In this document: piece by piece, positions 29,384 to 38,763 of the stretch
Position numbering within the stretch: position 1 is the stretch's first letter
Layout of the letters: every line of letters begins with the position of its first letter
Assembly: GCA_963783195.1 (NCBI GenBank)
Contig: CAWAMV010000004.1
Location: 2,046,001 to 2,110,000 of the forward strand
DNA: 64,000 nt
Origin: Croceibacterium_B sp963783195
GTDB taxonomy: Bacteria; Pseudomonadota; Alphaproteobacteria; Sphingomonadales; Sphingomonadaceae
Reading direction: 5' to 3'
Program-made: the position numbers and the translations under genes
The notes under the pieces: model-generated
What the model was told of the DNA's origin: nothing
Database searches by the model: none
The model's input: only the letters and a program-made list of their open reading frames with translations

Positions 29384-30373
29384 ATGGCGCGTGTTATCAA
29401 GGTGCACCAACTGGGCGGACCCGAGGTCCTGCAGATCGACGAGGTCAATGTCGGCGATCCCGGTCCGGGAGAGGTGCGGATCCGGGTGGAGGCCGTCGGA
29501 CTCAACCGCTCGGAGGCCATGTATCGCGCCGGGCGCTACCCCGTGAAGCCGCAACTTCCCACGCTGATCGGCTACGAAGGCGTCGGCACGGTCGAGGCGG
29601 TCGGCGCGGGCATTGCCGACTACAAGGAAGGCGACCGCGTCTGTGTCCTGCCGATGATCCAGCAGGGGCAATACGGCATCTGGGCCGAGCAGGCGATCGT
29701 GCCGGCGCGCATCCTCGTTCCGGCCCCACCCGGGCTTTCCGCAGCGCAAGCAGCATCGATCTGGATGCAGTACATGACCGCCTTCGCCATCGTGGAGGTG
29801 GCAGAAGTGGGACTCGACGACGGGGTTATCATTCGCGCTGCGTCATCCAGCGTCGGCATCGCAGCGATCCAGCTCGCCAACTGGGCCGGGGCGATTTCCA
29901 TCGCCGCCACCCGCACGAGCGCCAAGGCCGAAGCCCTCCGCAAGCAAGGTGCAGCACACGTCGTCGCCACCGAGGAGGAGGACCTCGTCGAGCGCGTGAT
30001 GGACATCACACGCGGCAAGGGCGCCTACGTCGCCTTCGACCCGGTCGGCGGTCCCTACGTCGAAACGCTGGCAATGGCCCTGCGCCCGCGGGGAACATTG
30101 TTCATCTATGGCGGGCTGAGCGAACAGCCGACGCCCTATCCGCACTGGCCCATGGCCTTCAAGGGCTGCTCCATGCGCGGCTGGGTGGCGAGCGAGATAT
30201 GGAATCACCCGCACCGCTTCGAGCGGGCAAAGGACGTGATCCTCTCAGGCCTTGCAGGCGGCCAACTCAAGCCGGTGATCGCGAAGGAATTTCACGGGCT
30301 CGAGTCGCTCGTGGAGGCAAACCGGTTCCTCGAATCGAACGAGCAGATCGGCAAGGTGGTCGTGACCTTCTGA
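29384..30373 (+). CDS. Zinc-independent quinone oxidoreductase-like MDR protein
   Basis: A 329-residue medium-chain dehydrogenase/reductase. The N-terminal GroES-like domain begins MARVIKVHQLGGPEVLQIDE and has GEVRIRVEAVGLNRSEAMYR; the zinc-ligand cysteines of alcohol dehydrogenases are missing. The nucleotide-binding region reads AASSSVGIAAIQLANWAGA, a variant of the AxGGVGxxxxQ motif, so NADPH binding is likely. The C-terminal LVEANRFLESNEQIGKVVVTF is characteristic of quinone oxidoreductase-type members. The start at ATG 29384 is preceded by GGGAGAG. Substrate unknown. Confidence 0.88.
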   Translation: MARVIKVHQLGGPEVLQIDEVNVGDPGPGEVRIRVEAVGLNRSEAMYRAGRYPVKPQLPTLIGYEGVGTVEAVGAGIADYKEGDRVCVLPMIQQGQYGIWAEQAIVPARILVPAPPGLSAAQAASIWMQYMTAFAIVEVAEVGLDDGVIIRAASSSVGIAAIQLANWAGAISIAATRTSAKAEALRKQGAAHVVATEEEDLVERVMDITRGKGAYVAFDPVGGPYVETLAMALRPRGTLFIYGGLSEQPTPYPHWPMAFKGCSMRGWVASEIWNHPHRFERAKDVILSGLAGGQLKPVIAKEFHGLESLVEANRFLESNEQIGKVVVTF

Positions 30374-30388
30374 AGGGCGGTCGCTCGC

Positions 30389-31129
30389 TCAGTTCTGAGG
30401 GGCAGTGCTTTGCGGCCCCGGTGCTTGCTGGGGTGCTTGCTGGGGTGCTTGCTGGGGTGCTTGCGGGGGCCCTTGCTGGGGCACCTGCTGGCCCTGCGCG
30501 GCGAAGATCTGCCGCATTACCGCGTCGAGCCGAGCGATCCGCCCTTCGATCTGCCTGCGTTGTTCGCTGTCCTCCGGCAGCCGCTCGGCGGCAGCCTGCC
30601 ACAGCCCGCGCGCATCGACGAAGTTGCCCGCCTGCAGTTGCGCGATGCCGACGAAGAACGGCACGCCGGGGCTCTCGGGATCGAGTTCCTCGGCCTTGCG
30701 ATAGGCGAACTGTGAAGCGGGCGTAAGCTGGCCCTGCGCAGCCGCGACGAGCGCATTGCCCAGTGCCAGCCAGTTTTCCGCGTCGCGGGGATTTTCCCGT
30801 ACTGCGCCGCGCAACAGGGTTGCGGCTTCGGTGTAGCGGTCGCGCTGGGCCATGGCGTCGGCGGTAATGAGCAAGCGCGAATAGCCCCGCTCTCTTTCCG
30901 GCAGGATGGCGCGGCGCAGTTCGACCATTGCCTTGCCCTCCCCCGGCGTCAGCGGCGCAGGTTCCTTCGGTGCGCCGCCAAGGGCCGGGTGGCCCTGCCA
31001 GGCATAGCCGGCCAGGCCCAATGCGAGCGCGGCCAGGACGCTCGTCCAGGCGGCGCGCGGCAGGCGGAATGCGAAGGCGGCGACGAGAAAGGCCGCGACG
31101 GCGAGCCCGATGGCAAGAAGCCAGCTCAT
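30389..31129 (-). CDS. ccmI: Cytochrome c biogenesis factor CcmI (TPR protein)
   Basis: A 246-residue membrane protein, last gene of the ccm operon. Two N-terminal membrane helices (about residues 2-20 and 28-46) flank a short loop, then three to four TPR-like repeats (for example ENWLALGNALVAAAQGQLTP and GVPFFVGIAQLQAGNFVDAR). The C-terminus is a Gln/Ala/Pro-rich low-complexity tail made by a 12-bp tandem repeat. CcmI delivers apocytochrome c to the heme lyase complex. Its ATG overlaps the ccmH stop by 4 bases. The gene is compact relative to E. coli CcmH-type fusions. Confidence 0.9.
   Translation of the reverse strand: MSWLLAIGLAVAAFLVAAFAFRLPRAAWTSVLAALALGLAGYAWQGHPALGGAPKEPAPLTPGEGKAMVELRRAILPERERGYSRLLITADAMAQRDRYTEAATLLRGAVRENPRDAENWLALGNALVAAAQGQLTPASQFAYRKAEELDPESPGVPFFVGIAQLQAGNFVDARGLWQAAAERLPEDSEQRRQIEGRIARLDAVMRQIFAAQGQQVPQQGPPQAPQQAPQQAPQQAPGPQSTAPQN
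30421..30480. repeat. 12-bp tandem repeat encoding a QAPQ-type tail
   Basis: Five 12-bp units: three identical copies of GTGCTTGCTGGG at 30421-30456, a one-mismatch copy at 30457-30468 and a degenerate copy at 30469-30480. On the minus strand they encode repeated Pro-Gln-Gln-Ala units at the C-terminus of CcmI. Unit number is likely variable by slippage. Confidence 0.92.
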
Positions 31130-31545
31130 GCCCTGCCCCCGAACCGCCGCCGCATGATCAGCGCACCGACGGCGAGCAGCAGCAACGGCAAGGCGAACAG
31201 GGGCCAGGTCGTGGCGGAGACCTCCGGCTTGTAGCTCACGTAGTCACCATACCGGTCGATCAGCCACGCCCGGATCGCTTCCGGATCCTCTCCGGCGGCG
31301 ATGCGGGTGCGGACCTGGTGGCGCATGTCGCCGGCCATCTGCGCATCGCTGTCGGCAATCGACTGGCTCTGGCACTTGAGGCAGCGGATGGTTTCCATCA
31401 ACGCCTGGGCCTTGGCCTCGAGCGCCGGATCGTCGAGCTGGCGGTAGGCGTAGGGTGCCGGCGGCAACTTGTCCTGGGCTGCCAGCGGCACCGCCGAACA
31501 CAACATCGCCAAACAGGCAAGAACAGCGGCGATCAAGCGCTTCAT
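31126..31545 (-). CDS. ccmH: Cytochrome c maturation protein CcmH
   Basis: A 139-residue protein with a cleavable signal peptide (about residues 1-24) and a C-terminal membrane helix (WPLFALPLLLLAVGALIM). The apocytochrome-binding motif is RCLKCQSQSIADSDAQMAGD, with C55 and C58. CcmH, with CcmG, keeps the CxxCH heme-binding cysteines of apocytochrome c reduced. The ATG 31545 overlaps the upstream ccmG stop by 4 bases, and its own stop overlaps the ccmI start by 4, so translation is likely coupled. Confidence 0.96.
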   Translation of the reverse strand: MKRLIAAVLACLAMLCSAVPLAAQDKLPPAPYAYRQLDDPALEAKAQALMETIRCLKCQSQSIADSDAQMAGDMRHQVRTRIAAGEDPEAIRAWLIDRYGDYVSYKPEVSATTWPLFALPLLLLAVGALIMRRRFGGRA

Positions 31546-32072
31546 TGACCAGCCTCGCGCAGCTTTTCGAGCAGCATCGCCACATCGCCGTCGCGGATGT
31601 CGCCGATGTGCTGGTAGCGGATCACGCCCTTGCCATCGATCACGAAAGTCTCCGGCACGCCCGAGCTGCCAACCTTGAACTGCACTTCGGACAGGTCGTC
31701 CGCGCCGATGCGGGCGAACGGATTTCCGTTTTCTTTCAGAAAGTTCTCGAGATCTTCGCGCGTGTCGCGGATGGCCACACCATAGATCGGGGCCCCTGCC
31801 CGCTCCAGCGCGGCCAACTGCGGCGCCTCGGCGATGCAGGGTACGCACCAGCTGGCGAATACGTTCATCAGGTGCGGCGTGCCATCGGCAAGGTCCTTGC
31901 TCGAAAGCCCGGGCCGCTCCGGCACCGCTGCAGGCAAAGCGAACTCGGGAACGGGCTTGCCGATCATCGTGCTTTCGACGAACTCGTCCTTCGGCCGCGC
32001 GAGCTGCAGGGCGAAAACCGCTACAAGGGCGAAGAACAGCCCGACCGGGAGCCAGAACTTCCACCCGCTCAT
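31542..32072 (-). CDS. ccmG: Thiol:disulfide interchange protein CcmG/DsbE
   Basis: A 176-residue membrane-anchored thioredoxin-fold protein. An N-terminal anchor helix (about 5-24) is followed by the active site ASWCVPCIAEAPQL with C76 and C79; the conserved cis-Pro region is GVPETFVIDGKGVIRYQHIG. It reduces apocytochrome c or CcmH in the periplasm. Start and stop each overlap a neighbour by 4 bases. Confidence 0.97.
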   Translation of the reverse strand: MSGWKFWLPVGLFFALVAVFALQLARPKDEFVESTMIGKPVPEFALPAAVPERPGLSSKDLADGTPHLMNVFASWCVPCIAEAPQLAALERAGAPIYGVAIRDTREDLENFLKENGNPFARIGADDLSEVQFKVGSSGVPETFVIDGKGVIRYQHIGDIRDGDVAMLLEKLREAGQ

Positions 32073-34015
32073 TCAACGGCCTCCGCATGGCGCAGGGCGA
32101 TGAGGCGCCGTCTCTCGCGAAGCCGCAGATCACCGACCACCCGGCCGATGAGCGCGAGGATGCCGCCGAGCGCGATCAGCAGCCCGCCGAGCCAGATCCA
32201 GTTCACGAACGGTTTCCACCACAGCCGAACCTGCCAGCGCCCATCGTCCGCCTGGTCGCCGAGGACGGCGTAAAGCTGGCCGTTCCAGCGCGTCAGGAGG
32301 GCACTCTCGGTGGTTTCCTGCGGCGGGTTCCAGAAGGTTCGCGCCTGTGGAGCCATTTCGCGCGGAGCCGAGCTTTCATAGCGCGCGGTCATTCGCCCCT
32401 CGAGCGCTGTCCAGTTGTCACCTGCCACAGGTTCGATCCCGTCAAGCCGGACCAGCCAGGGTCCGGCGCGCACTGTCTCACCCGGCCTGACCGCCGCCAG
32501 CTTCTCGACGGTGAAGGCGCTGTCGGCGCCCATGCCGAACAGCACAACGCCGATGCCGAGGTGCGCCGCAATCATGCCCCATGTCGCCAGCGGCACGCGG
32601 CGGAGATTCCGGCCCCACAGCGGCAGCACGCTCGCCAACACGACAGCCGCCGCCAATGCGATGCCGAGCAGCGGAAGAAATCCTGGCTGAGCAAGCACGG
32701 CCAGGCCGATGAGCACCACGAGACCCACCGAGACCGCAAGTACGACCGGCTTCTGCACCCGGGAGAACCTGTCCCGTCGCCAGCGCAGAAGCGGACCGGC
32801 GATCAGGACAAGGAGCATCGGCACCAGAAAAATCGCACTTACCGGGTTGAAATAGGGTGGTCCGACCGAGACTCTCACGCCGAAGGCTTCTGTCAGCAAG
32901 GGATAGAGCGTGCCGACGAGGACGATGCCCAGAATCGCCGAAAGGGCGACATTGTTGACCACCAGCGCACCCTCGCGGCTGACCGGCGCAAAGCGCTCAC
33001 CCTCCGCGATCGTGCCGGCGCGCAACGCGAACAGGACCAACGCCCCACCAATGTAGAGCGCCAGCAATGCCAGGATGAAGCTTCCCCGTTCGGGATCCAC
33101 GGCGAAGGCATGCACGCTGGTAAGGATGCCCGAACGCACCAGAAACGTGCCGATCATGCTCATCGAAAAGGCGACCACGCCCAGCATCACGGTCCAGGTT
33201 CGCAGTGCGTCGCGGGAAGCCAGCACGCTCGCGGAGTGCAGCAGGGCGGTTGCCGCCAGCCACGGCATCAACGAAGCGTTTTCCACCGGGTCCCAGAACC
33301 ACCAGCCGCCCCAGCCGAGTTCGTAATAAGCCCAGTAGGAGCCGGCCGTGATCCCCAGGGTGAGGAAGATCCACGCGCCAAGGACCCACGGCCGCATTAC
33401 GCGCGCGAAGTCCGGCGTTACATTGCGCGTAAGCATGGCGCCGACCGCGAAGCTGAATGCAATCGAGAGGCCGACGTAGCCGAAGTAAAGCGTCGGCGGG
33501 TGGAAGACGAGACCGGGATCCTGCAGCAGCGGGTTCAGCCCCGCGCCGTCTGCGGGCGGCGGGTCAATCCGCTCGAAGGGATTCGAACTGAATAGCAGGA
33601 AGGCATAGAAGCCGAGCCCGACGAACGCCTGCGCCCCAAGGGTCGCGAGCATCGAGCGTTCAGGCAAACGCCTTTCCACAAGGGCGATCAGGCCGCCGGC
33701 CAGCGCCATGATCAGGACCCAGAGCAGCATCGAGCCCTCGTGCTGGCCCCAGGCCCCGGCGATCTTGTAGAGGAACGGCTTGGCCGAATGCGAACTCGTC
33801 GCCACCAGGCGGACGGAAAGATCCGTTCGCGCGAAAAGCCAGACCAGCATGAGAAACGAAAGGCCGCAGAGAAGCGCCTGCACCACCGCCGCTGGACGAA
33901 CGATCTTCGCCAGCTCCGCCCCGCCTTCGCGCATGCCGAGGAAGCCCGCGACGAATTGCAACGCGGCCAGCGCTGCCGCGAGCCACAGGGCGGCAAGGCC
34001 GAATTCGGCGATCAT
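32069..34015 (-). CDS. ccmF: Cytochrome c heme lyase subunit CcmF
   Basis: A 648-residue integral membrane protein with about 14-15 hydrophobic segments. The periplasmic WWD heme-handling domain is GWGGWWFWDPVENASLMPWL; conserved segments include SHSAKPFLYKIAGAWGQHEGSML and DPGLVFHPPTLYFGYVGLS with heme-ligand His residues. It receives heme from holo-CcmE and attaches it to apocytochrome c with CcmH and CcmI. Start and stop overlap neighbours by 4 bases. Confidence 0.97.
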   Translation of the reverse strand: MIAEFGLAALWLAAALAALQFVAGFLGMREGGAELAKIVRPAAVVQALLCGLSFLMLVWLFARTDLSVRLVATSSHSAKPFLYKIAGAWGQHEGSMLLWVLIMALAGGLIALVERRLPERSMLATLGAQAFVGLGFYAFLLFSSNPFERIDPPPADGAGLNPLLQDPGLVFHPPTLYFGYVGLSIAFSFAVGAMLTRNVTPDFARVMRPWVLGAWIFLTLGITAGSYWAYYELGWGGWWFWDPVENASLMPWLAATALLHSASVLASRDALRTWTVMLGVVAFSMSMIGTFLVRSGILTSVHAFAVDPERGSFILALLALYIGGALVLFALRAGTIAEGERFAPVSREGALVVNNVALSAILGIVLVGTLYPLLTEAFGVRVSVGPPYFNPVSAIFLVPMLLVLIAGPLLRWRRDRFSRVQKPVVLAVSVGLVVLIGLAVLAQPGFLPLLGIALAAAVVLASVLPLWGRNLRRVPLATWGMIAAHLGIGVVLFGMGADSAFTVEKLAAVRPGETVRAGPWLVRLDGIEPVAGDNWTALEGRMTARYESSAPREMAPQARTFWNPPQETTESALLTRWNGQLYAVLGDQADDGRWQVRLWWKPFVNWIWLGGLLIALGGILALIGRVVGDLRLRERRRLIALRHAEAVE

Positions 34016-34473
34016 TCGCCGGTCTCGGCGACCGTCGCGCGTTTCTGCGCCTCGGTCATGTCCTCCAACTCGCGCGGGACATAGTTTTCGTCATGTTTGG
34101 CCAGCAGGTTGGTTGCCCGAAAGGTTCCGTCGGGATCGAAGCTCCCTTCTGCGACGACGCCCGAACCCTCGGTGAACAGATCGGGCAGAATACCACTGAA
34201 GACCACCGGAACGCGTGCTTCGCCGTCGCCCACCACGAAGCGTATCGTAATGCCATCCGGGTCGTTCGTCAGCGAGCCTACCTCGACCATGCCGCCCAGT
34301 CGCACCGCCTGCCCGGGAGTCGGCGGATCAGCAGCGACGTCGCTCGGCACGTAGAAGTAGCTCGCCTGATTGCGCAGCGCCCATGCCGCGAGGGCTCCAG
34401 CGGCCAGGATCGCGACCAGCGCCACGATGACCAGCACAAGGCGCTGGTGCTTCGGCTTGAAGGCAGCCGTCAT
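34012..34473 (-). CDS. ccmE: Heme chaperone CcmE
   Basis: A 153-residue protein with one N-terminal membrane helix (about residues 12-31) and a periplasmic OB-fold domain. The covalent heme-binding motif is LLAKHDENYVP with His127 and Tyr131 (HxxxY). The start at ATG 34473 gives the family's usual basic N-terminus (MTAAFKPKHQRL) and overlaps the ccmD stop; an upstream in-frame extension is rejected. Confidence 0.96.
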   Translation of the reverse strand: MTAAFKPKHQRLVLVIVALVAILAAGALAAWALRNQASYFYVPSDVAADPPTPGQAVRLGGMVEVGSLTNDPDGITIRFVVGDGEARVPVVFSGILPDLFTEGSGVVAEGSFDPDGTFRATNLLAKHDENYVPRELEDMTEAQKRATVAETGE

Positions 34474-34610
34474 TTCCGTCTCGTCTCCTCGCGGCGCTTC
34501 TCGGCACGCCGCATCGCCAGCCACGACCACGCGACAAGTGTCAGGGTCGCGCCAACGCCAACCACGTAAGCTGCAATCACGAAATTCCACTGGTCGAGGG
34601 CTTCCCTCAT
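34470..34610 (-). CDS. ccmD: Heme exporter protein CcmD
   Basis: A 46-residue protein with one membrane helix (about residues 9-31: FVIAAYVVGVGATLTLVAWS) and a basic C-terminal tail (RRAEKRREETRRK). Size, topology and place between ccmC and ccmE identify it as CcmD, which helps release holo-CcmE from the CcmABC complex. ATG 34610 overlaps the ccmC stop by ATGA, and its stop overlaps ccmE. Confidence 0.9.
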   Translation of the reverse strand: MREALDQWNFVIAAYVVGVGATLTLVAWSWLAMRRAEKRREETRRK

Positions 34611-35326
34611 GCTTCGAGGGCCTTTCGGCGCAATCGTGCTTCCGCCTGGATATGGGCCATGAGGGTTCTCATCCGCGCCAGCACCACGCCGCCGAAGATG
34701 AGCGTGTAGCCCAACGTCGCAGCCAGCAATGGCCAGAGGTAGGGAGCGGCCATGGAAGATCCGCCCGTGGTTATGGAAGGCGGCTGGTGAAGACTGTTCC
34801 ACCAGATGACCGAATAATGGATGATCGGAATGTTGACCGCGCCGACCAGGCCAAAGATCGCCGGAATACGGCTCGAACCGCCTTCGCGATCCACCGCGCC
34901 GGCCAGGGCCATGTAACCGAAATAGAGAAACAGCAGGACCAGCATCGAGGTCAGCCGTCCGTCCCAAACCCACCAGGCCCCCCACGCCGGGCGGCCCCAG
35001 ATCGACCCCGTGGCCAGCGCGACGAAAGTAAACACCGTTCCCGGCAGCGCGCTCGCCCGAGCGGCCAGAGCCGCAAGAGGATGACGCCAGACCAATTCGA
35101 CGAGGCTGGAAATGGCGATCGCGCTCCAGCCCATCATGCCCAGCCATGCAGTCGCGACGTGCAGCGGCAGGATCCGCGCGGTTTCCCCCTGCAGTCGCTC
35201 GGGCGGTGCGAAGAACATCGCATAGCCGAGTGCCAAGGCCGCAATGGCGAGCCCCGCCAGCAACAGGACGGGCGTCAACGGACGAGCAATTCGCAGGAAG
35301 CGTGCTGGATTGGCATAAGCGTGCAT
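34607..35326 (-). CDS. ccmC: Heme exporter protein CcmC
   Basis: A 239-residue protein with six predicted membrane helices. The periplasmic tryptophan-rich motif WGRPAWGAWWVWDGRLTSML is the CcmC/HelC heme-handling signature. It loads heme onto CcmE. The start at 35326 is preferred over an upstream TTG because an ATG gives a typical short N-terminus (MHAYANPARFLRIARP). ccmA and ccmB are not in this window, so they lie elsewhere. Confidence 0.95.
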   Translation of the reverse strand: MHAYANPARFLRIARPLTPVLLLAGLAIAALALGYAMFFAPPERLQGETARILPLHVATAWLGMMGWSAIAISSLVELVWRHPLAALAARASALPGTVFTFVALATGSIWGRPAWGAWWVWDGRLTSMLVLLFLYFGYMALAGAVDREGGSSRIPAIFGLVGAVNIPIIHYSVIWWNSLHQPPSITTGGSSMAAPYLWPLLAATLGYTLIFGGVVLARMRTLMAHIQAEARLRRKALEA

Positions 35327-35579
35327 GGTGCGGGGCGTCACGGCGTTAGAACAGCGCTCGTGCAGCCTCAAGTGCCTGCGCGATTTCTCAGTGCTTCAAG
35401 TGACAATCCTTTGTGCACCGGAACCTTCCAAAAAAACTTTTGACGAACGCAAAAATGGGCGTAGCCTCTACCGCAATACGATCTGGCTTCGGAGCCAATT
35501 CGCGGGCACGGCCGCCCGCTCCCATGGTCTGGAAGCCAGACATCGCCGCCGGAAGAGCGGTAACACAGGGAGAGAGCCG
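35327..35579. promoter_or_regulatory. Divergent promoter region between ccmC and the second TonB receptor
   Basis: A 253-bp spacer shared by leftward ccmC and rightward TonB receptor. It includes an A-rich run (about 35429-35462, with AAAAAAACTTTTGACG) suitable for a promoter or an AT-rich regulator site. CAGGGAGAGAG lies just before the receptor ATG. No precise promoter boxes are assigned. Confidence 0.4.
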
Positions 35580-38500
35580 ATGAAGCGTCTGAATTCGCTG
35601 TCCACCACCATGCGCGCCAATTCCAGCATCGCCACCCTGGCGCTGGCAATAGCAACCATAGCGCAGCCCGCGTTTGCCCAAGACAAACCGGACAACGAGA
35701 ATAGCGCCGATCCGGAGATCATCGTAACCGGTTCGCGCGTCAGCAAATCGACCTTCGACGAAGCGAGCCCGGTCACCGTGCTTGATCAGAAGACGATCGA
35801 CGATCTCAACCTGAACAACGTCGGCGAGGTGGTCGCCCAGCTGCCGGCGAACTCGAACTTCTTCGCGCCCAACAACGTCGGGCTGGGCAATTTCAACGTG
35901 GGCGCCCAGCTGGTGAACCTGCGCGGCCTGAACCCGTTTTTTGGCACTCGCACGCTGACCCTTGTTGATACCAAGCGCGTCGTTCCCACCACGACGGGAG
36001 GCGGCGTTGATATTACGCTCATGCCTTCGATGCTCGTGCAAAGAACCGAGACGGTCACCGGCGGCGCCTCGGCGCTTTACGGCTCGGACGCCATTGCCGG
36101 GGTCGTCAACATCATCCTCGACACGAAGCTCGAAGGTTTCAAGGGCCAGGCCGACTTCAGCCAAACCTGGCGCGGCGACGGTACCGACAAACATGTTTCG
36201 GCGGCCTACGGCACCGGCTTTGCGGCTGATCGCGGCCATTTCGTGGTCGGTGTCGAATACGACAACCAGGATGCCATCGGGATCTGTTCGACAGAGCGCG
36301 ACTGGTGCGGCGATAACTACTCCGTGGTGACGAACAACGCCTACCAGACGAACGGGGACCCGCACTACATCATCTCGAACAATACCTATCTCGCCGACAC
36401 CAGCCTCACCGGCGTGCTTGTCCCCTGCATCAGCGCAACGGGATGCGTCGGGGGTACGCAGTTCCAGTTGTCGGCCGACGGAAGGTCCCCCATCGCATTC
36501 GATCCGGGCGCGTACTCCTACGCATCGGGTCGTGGCGCTCTGCGCGTGGGAGGCGATCAGTATGCCGTCGGCCCATACGATTCGACGACCTTGCGACCGG
36601 CGGTGGAGCGCTGGACCGCGCTTGGACATCTCAGTTACGACCTGAGCGATTCCCTGACCGGCTCGGTGGAATTTTCCTACGCCAACACCAAGGGTGTAAA
36701 TCCGGTCGCCAACGGTACGATCGGGCCGTCCACCAATCAGACAGTTCCGGGTTCATGGACCGGCAACCGCATCGCCGCGGACAACGCCTTCCTGACGCCA
36801 GCGGTCGCAGCCGCGATCGGTCCCAACGGAGCGACGTTCGGACGCTCGATGGTCAACGTCGAAAATGCCGTCAATCACACCAACAACGAGACCTGGCGCA
36901 CGGTCTTTGCTCTCGAGGGTGAGATAAGTTCGAGCTGGGCGTGGGATGTCTATTACACGCACGGCGAGAACAAGAACGAGCAGCACCTCGAACACAACGT
37001 CATCGGCACCTATCTGACCTATGCGCTCGACGCGGTGAAGAATGCGGCCGGCCAGACCGTTTGCGGCGTAGATATTCCAGGACGCATCAACCCTGCCACG
37101 GGGAGACCTTACACGGCCACGGATGTCACGGTCGCCAATCTTGCCGGCGCGTGCGTGCCCATGAACCTGTTCGGTATCGGGAATACGAGCCAGCCATCGA
37201 TCGATTATGCGTTCCGGACCCTGGACGAATACAACACGACCAAGCAGGACGTTGCTGCGGTCAACTTCCGTGGCGACCTGTTCGACGGATGGGGTGCGGG
37301 ACCGATCAAGTTCGCGATCGGTGGCGAATGGCGAAAGGAGTCGGTTCTTTCCACCCACGATCTCGCAAACGCACCTTATTACAACTACTTCACCCTGAGC
37401 TACGGCCTCGACTACGGTGGCAACACTCAGGTGCTGGAAGGCTATGGCGAACTGAACGTGCCGGTCTTCGCGAACTCAGCGCTGGGCGATGAGCTGGTTC
37501 TCGACCTTGCGGCGCGATACACGGACACCAAGGCCAAAGGAACGCTCGGCCAAAACGCGGGTCTTTCCAACAGCCAGGGCTTCTGGACCTGGCGCATCAA
37601 TGGCGTGTGGGACATCAATGACTGGTTCAGGCTGCGCGCAACGCGCTCGCGGGACGTGCGCGCCCCGCAGTTCCGCGAGCTGTTCCAGTCCTACGCCCCC
37701 CGGCTAGGGCCGCCGTTCGGTTACGTCGGGCAGAATCCGTGGGCGCTCGAATACAATAACGCTCATCCGGGGGCGCCGGTGCCAATCGGCGACGCGCTGT
37801 CGTTGACCACGGGCGGCAGTGTCTCTCTCAAGCCGGAGACTGCCGACACCTGGACCGTCGGAGGAGTGATTTCCCCCAGGGCTGGCTTCCTGTCGGGCTT
37901 CCGCTTCTCGGCCGACTGGTACCAGATCAAGATCAATGATGCGATCGCCGGTCCGCCATTCGGCATCGGCGCGAGCAACATTGCCTCTCTGTGCTACTCG
38001 GGCGTGCAGTCCTATTGTTCTCTGATCACTTTCGTTCAGCCTGGCGAGCCAGGATATAACGCGAGCTTCCCTTACGACATTTCAACTGTCACCGGCACTT
38101 CGCTGAATATCCAGGGCTTCACGACGCGGGGCATCGACTTCGAAGCGGCTTACTCTGCCCCGGTCGGTGATGGCTCGATCTCGGTTCGCGCGCTGGTATC
38201 GTATCTCTACGACCAGTTGTTTGAGACCGGCTTTCCCGGGCGAGATGTGGTGAACTATGCCGGTCAAACGGGTCCGACCGGCGCGTTCGGGACCTTCAAT
38301 ACCTCGCCGAACTGGCAGGGCAATCTCATGATGACCGCCAGCCAGGGCAAGTTTTCAGGAACTGTCCAGATCCGCTATGTCGGGCAGGGTCGGTTCGAAA
38401 CCCTCACTCCGACCAACGGTTACCCAGTCGACGTGAACAGCTCAGGCTACGACAACAAGGACATCAACTCGATAAACAACAATACGGTCGAGTCGGCGAC

Positions 38501-38681
38501 TTACGTCAACCTTTCAGCTTCCTACGACATCATGGATGGCATCGAACTGTTCGGTTCGATCAACAACCTGTTCGACCGCGATCCGCCGGTCGCTCCGGGC
38601 GGCAATGGCTACCCCACCAATCCGGTCTATTTCGACACCTACGGGCGCCTCTGGCGCGCGGGTGTGCGCGTACGGTTCTGA
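35580..38681 (+). CDS. TonB-dependent receptor
   Basis: A 1033-residue outer-membrane receptor. ATG 35580 follows GGGAGAGAG and opens a signal peptide that ends near AFAQDK. The plug domain has EIIVTGSRVSKSTFDEASPV, VNLRGLNPFFGTRTLTLVD and TGGASALYGSDAIAGVVNII; the barrel ends RAGVRVRF with terminal Phe. Several cysteine pairs sit in the extracellular loops (STERDWCGDN; ISATGCVGG), suggesting disulfide-stabilised loops. The ligand is unknown. A strong terminator follows, so it is monocistronic. It is similar in organisation, but not in detail, to the receptor at 25669-29247. Confidence 0.95.
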   Translation: MKRLNSLSTTMRANSSIATLALAIATIAQPAFAQDKPDNENSADPEIIVTGSRVSKSTFDEASPVTVLDQKTIDDLNLNNVGEVVAQLPANSNFFAPNNVGLGNFNVGAQLVNLRGLNPFFGTRTLTLVDTKRVVPTTTGGGVDITLMPSMLVQRTETVTGGASALYGSDAIAGVVNIILDTKLEGFKGQADFSQTWRGDGTDKHVSAAYGTGFAADRGHFVVGVEYDNQDAIGICSTERDWCGDNYSVVTNNAYQTNGDPHYIISNNTYLADTSLTGVLVPCISATGCVGGTQFQLSADGRSPIAFDPGAYSYASGRGALRVGGDQYAVGPYDSTTLRPAVERWTALGHLSYDLSDSLTGSVEFSYANTKGVNPVANGTIGPSTNQTVPGSWTGNRIAADNAFLTPAVAAAIGPNGATFGRSMVNVENAVNHTNNETWRTVFALEGEISSSWAWDVYYTHGENKNEQHLEHNVIGTYLTYALDAVKNAAGQTVCGVDIPGRINPATGRPYTATDVTVANLAGACVPMNLFGIGNTSQPSIDYAFRTLDEYNTTKQDVAAVNFRGDLFDGWGAGPIKFAIGGEWRKESVLSTHDLANAPYYNYFTLSYGLDYGGNTQVLEGYGELNVPVFANSALGDELVLDLAARYTDTKAKGTLGQNAGLSNSQGFWTWRINGVWDINDWFRLRATRSRDVRAPQFRELFQSYAPRLGPPFGYVGQNPWALEYNNAHPGAPVPIGDALSLTTGGSVSLKPETADTWTVGGVISPRAGFLSGFRFSADWYQIKINDAIAGPPFGIGASNIASLCYSGVQSYCSLITFVQPGEPGYNASFPYDISTVTGTSLNIQGFTTRGIDFEAAYSAPVGDGSISVRALVSYLYDQLFETGFPGRDVVNYAGQTGPTGAFGTFNTSPNWQGNLMMTASQGKFSGTVQIRYVGQGRFETLTPTNGYPVDVNSSGYDNKDINSINNNTVESATYVNLSASYDIMDGIELFGSINNLFDRDPPVAPGGNGYPTNPVYFDTYGRLWRAGVRVRF

Positions 38682-38701
38682 CGCTGGTAGTGTCGAAAGA
38701 A

Positions 38702-38735
38702 GGGGGCGGTCCGCAAGGGCCGCTCCCCTCTTTTT
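38702..38735 (+). terminator. Rho-independent terminator after the second TonB receptor
   Basis: A GC-rich stem (38702-38712 with 38717-38728, one bulged base) closed by a GCAA tetraloop is followed by TCTTTTT. It lies 20 bases after the receptor stop and 28 bases before the convergent tRNA gene. Confidence 0.85.
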
Positions 38736-38763
38736 GCAGCGCAGCACGGTAGAGCAGAAAATC

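Noticed and set aside
30421..30480. CRISPR-like repeat array
   Set aside because: Units are 12 bp, contiguous and in frame inside ccmI, with no spacers and no cas genes.
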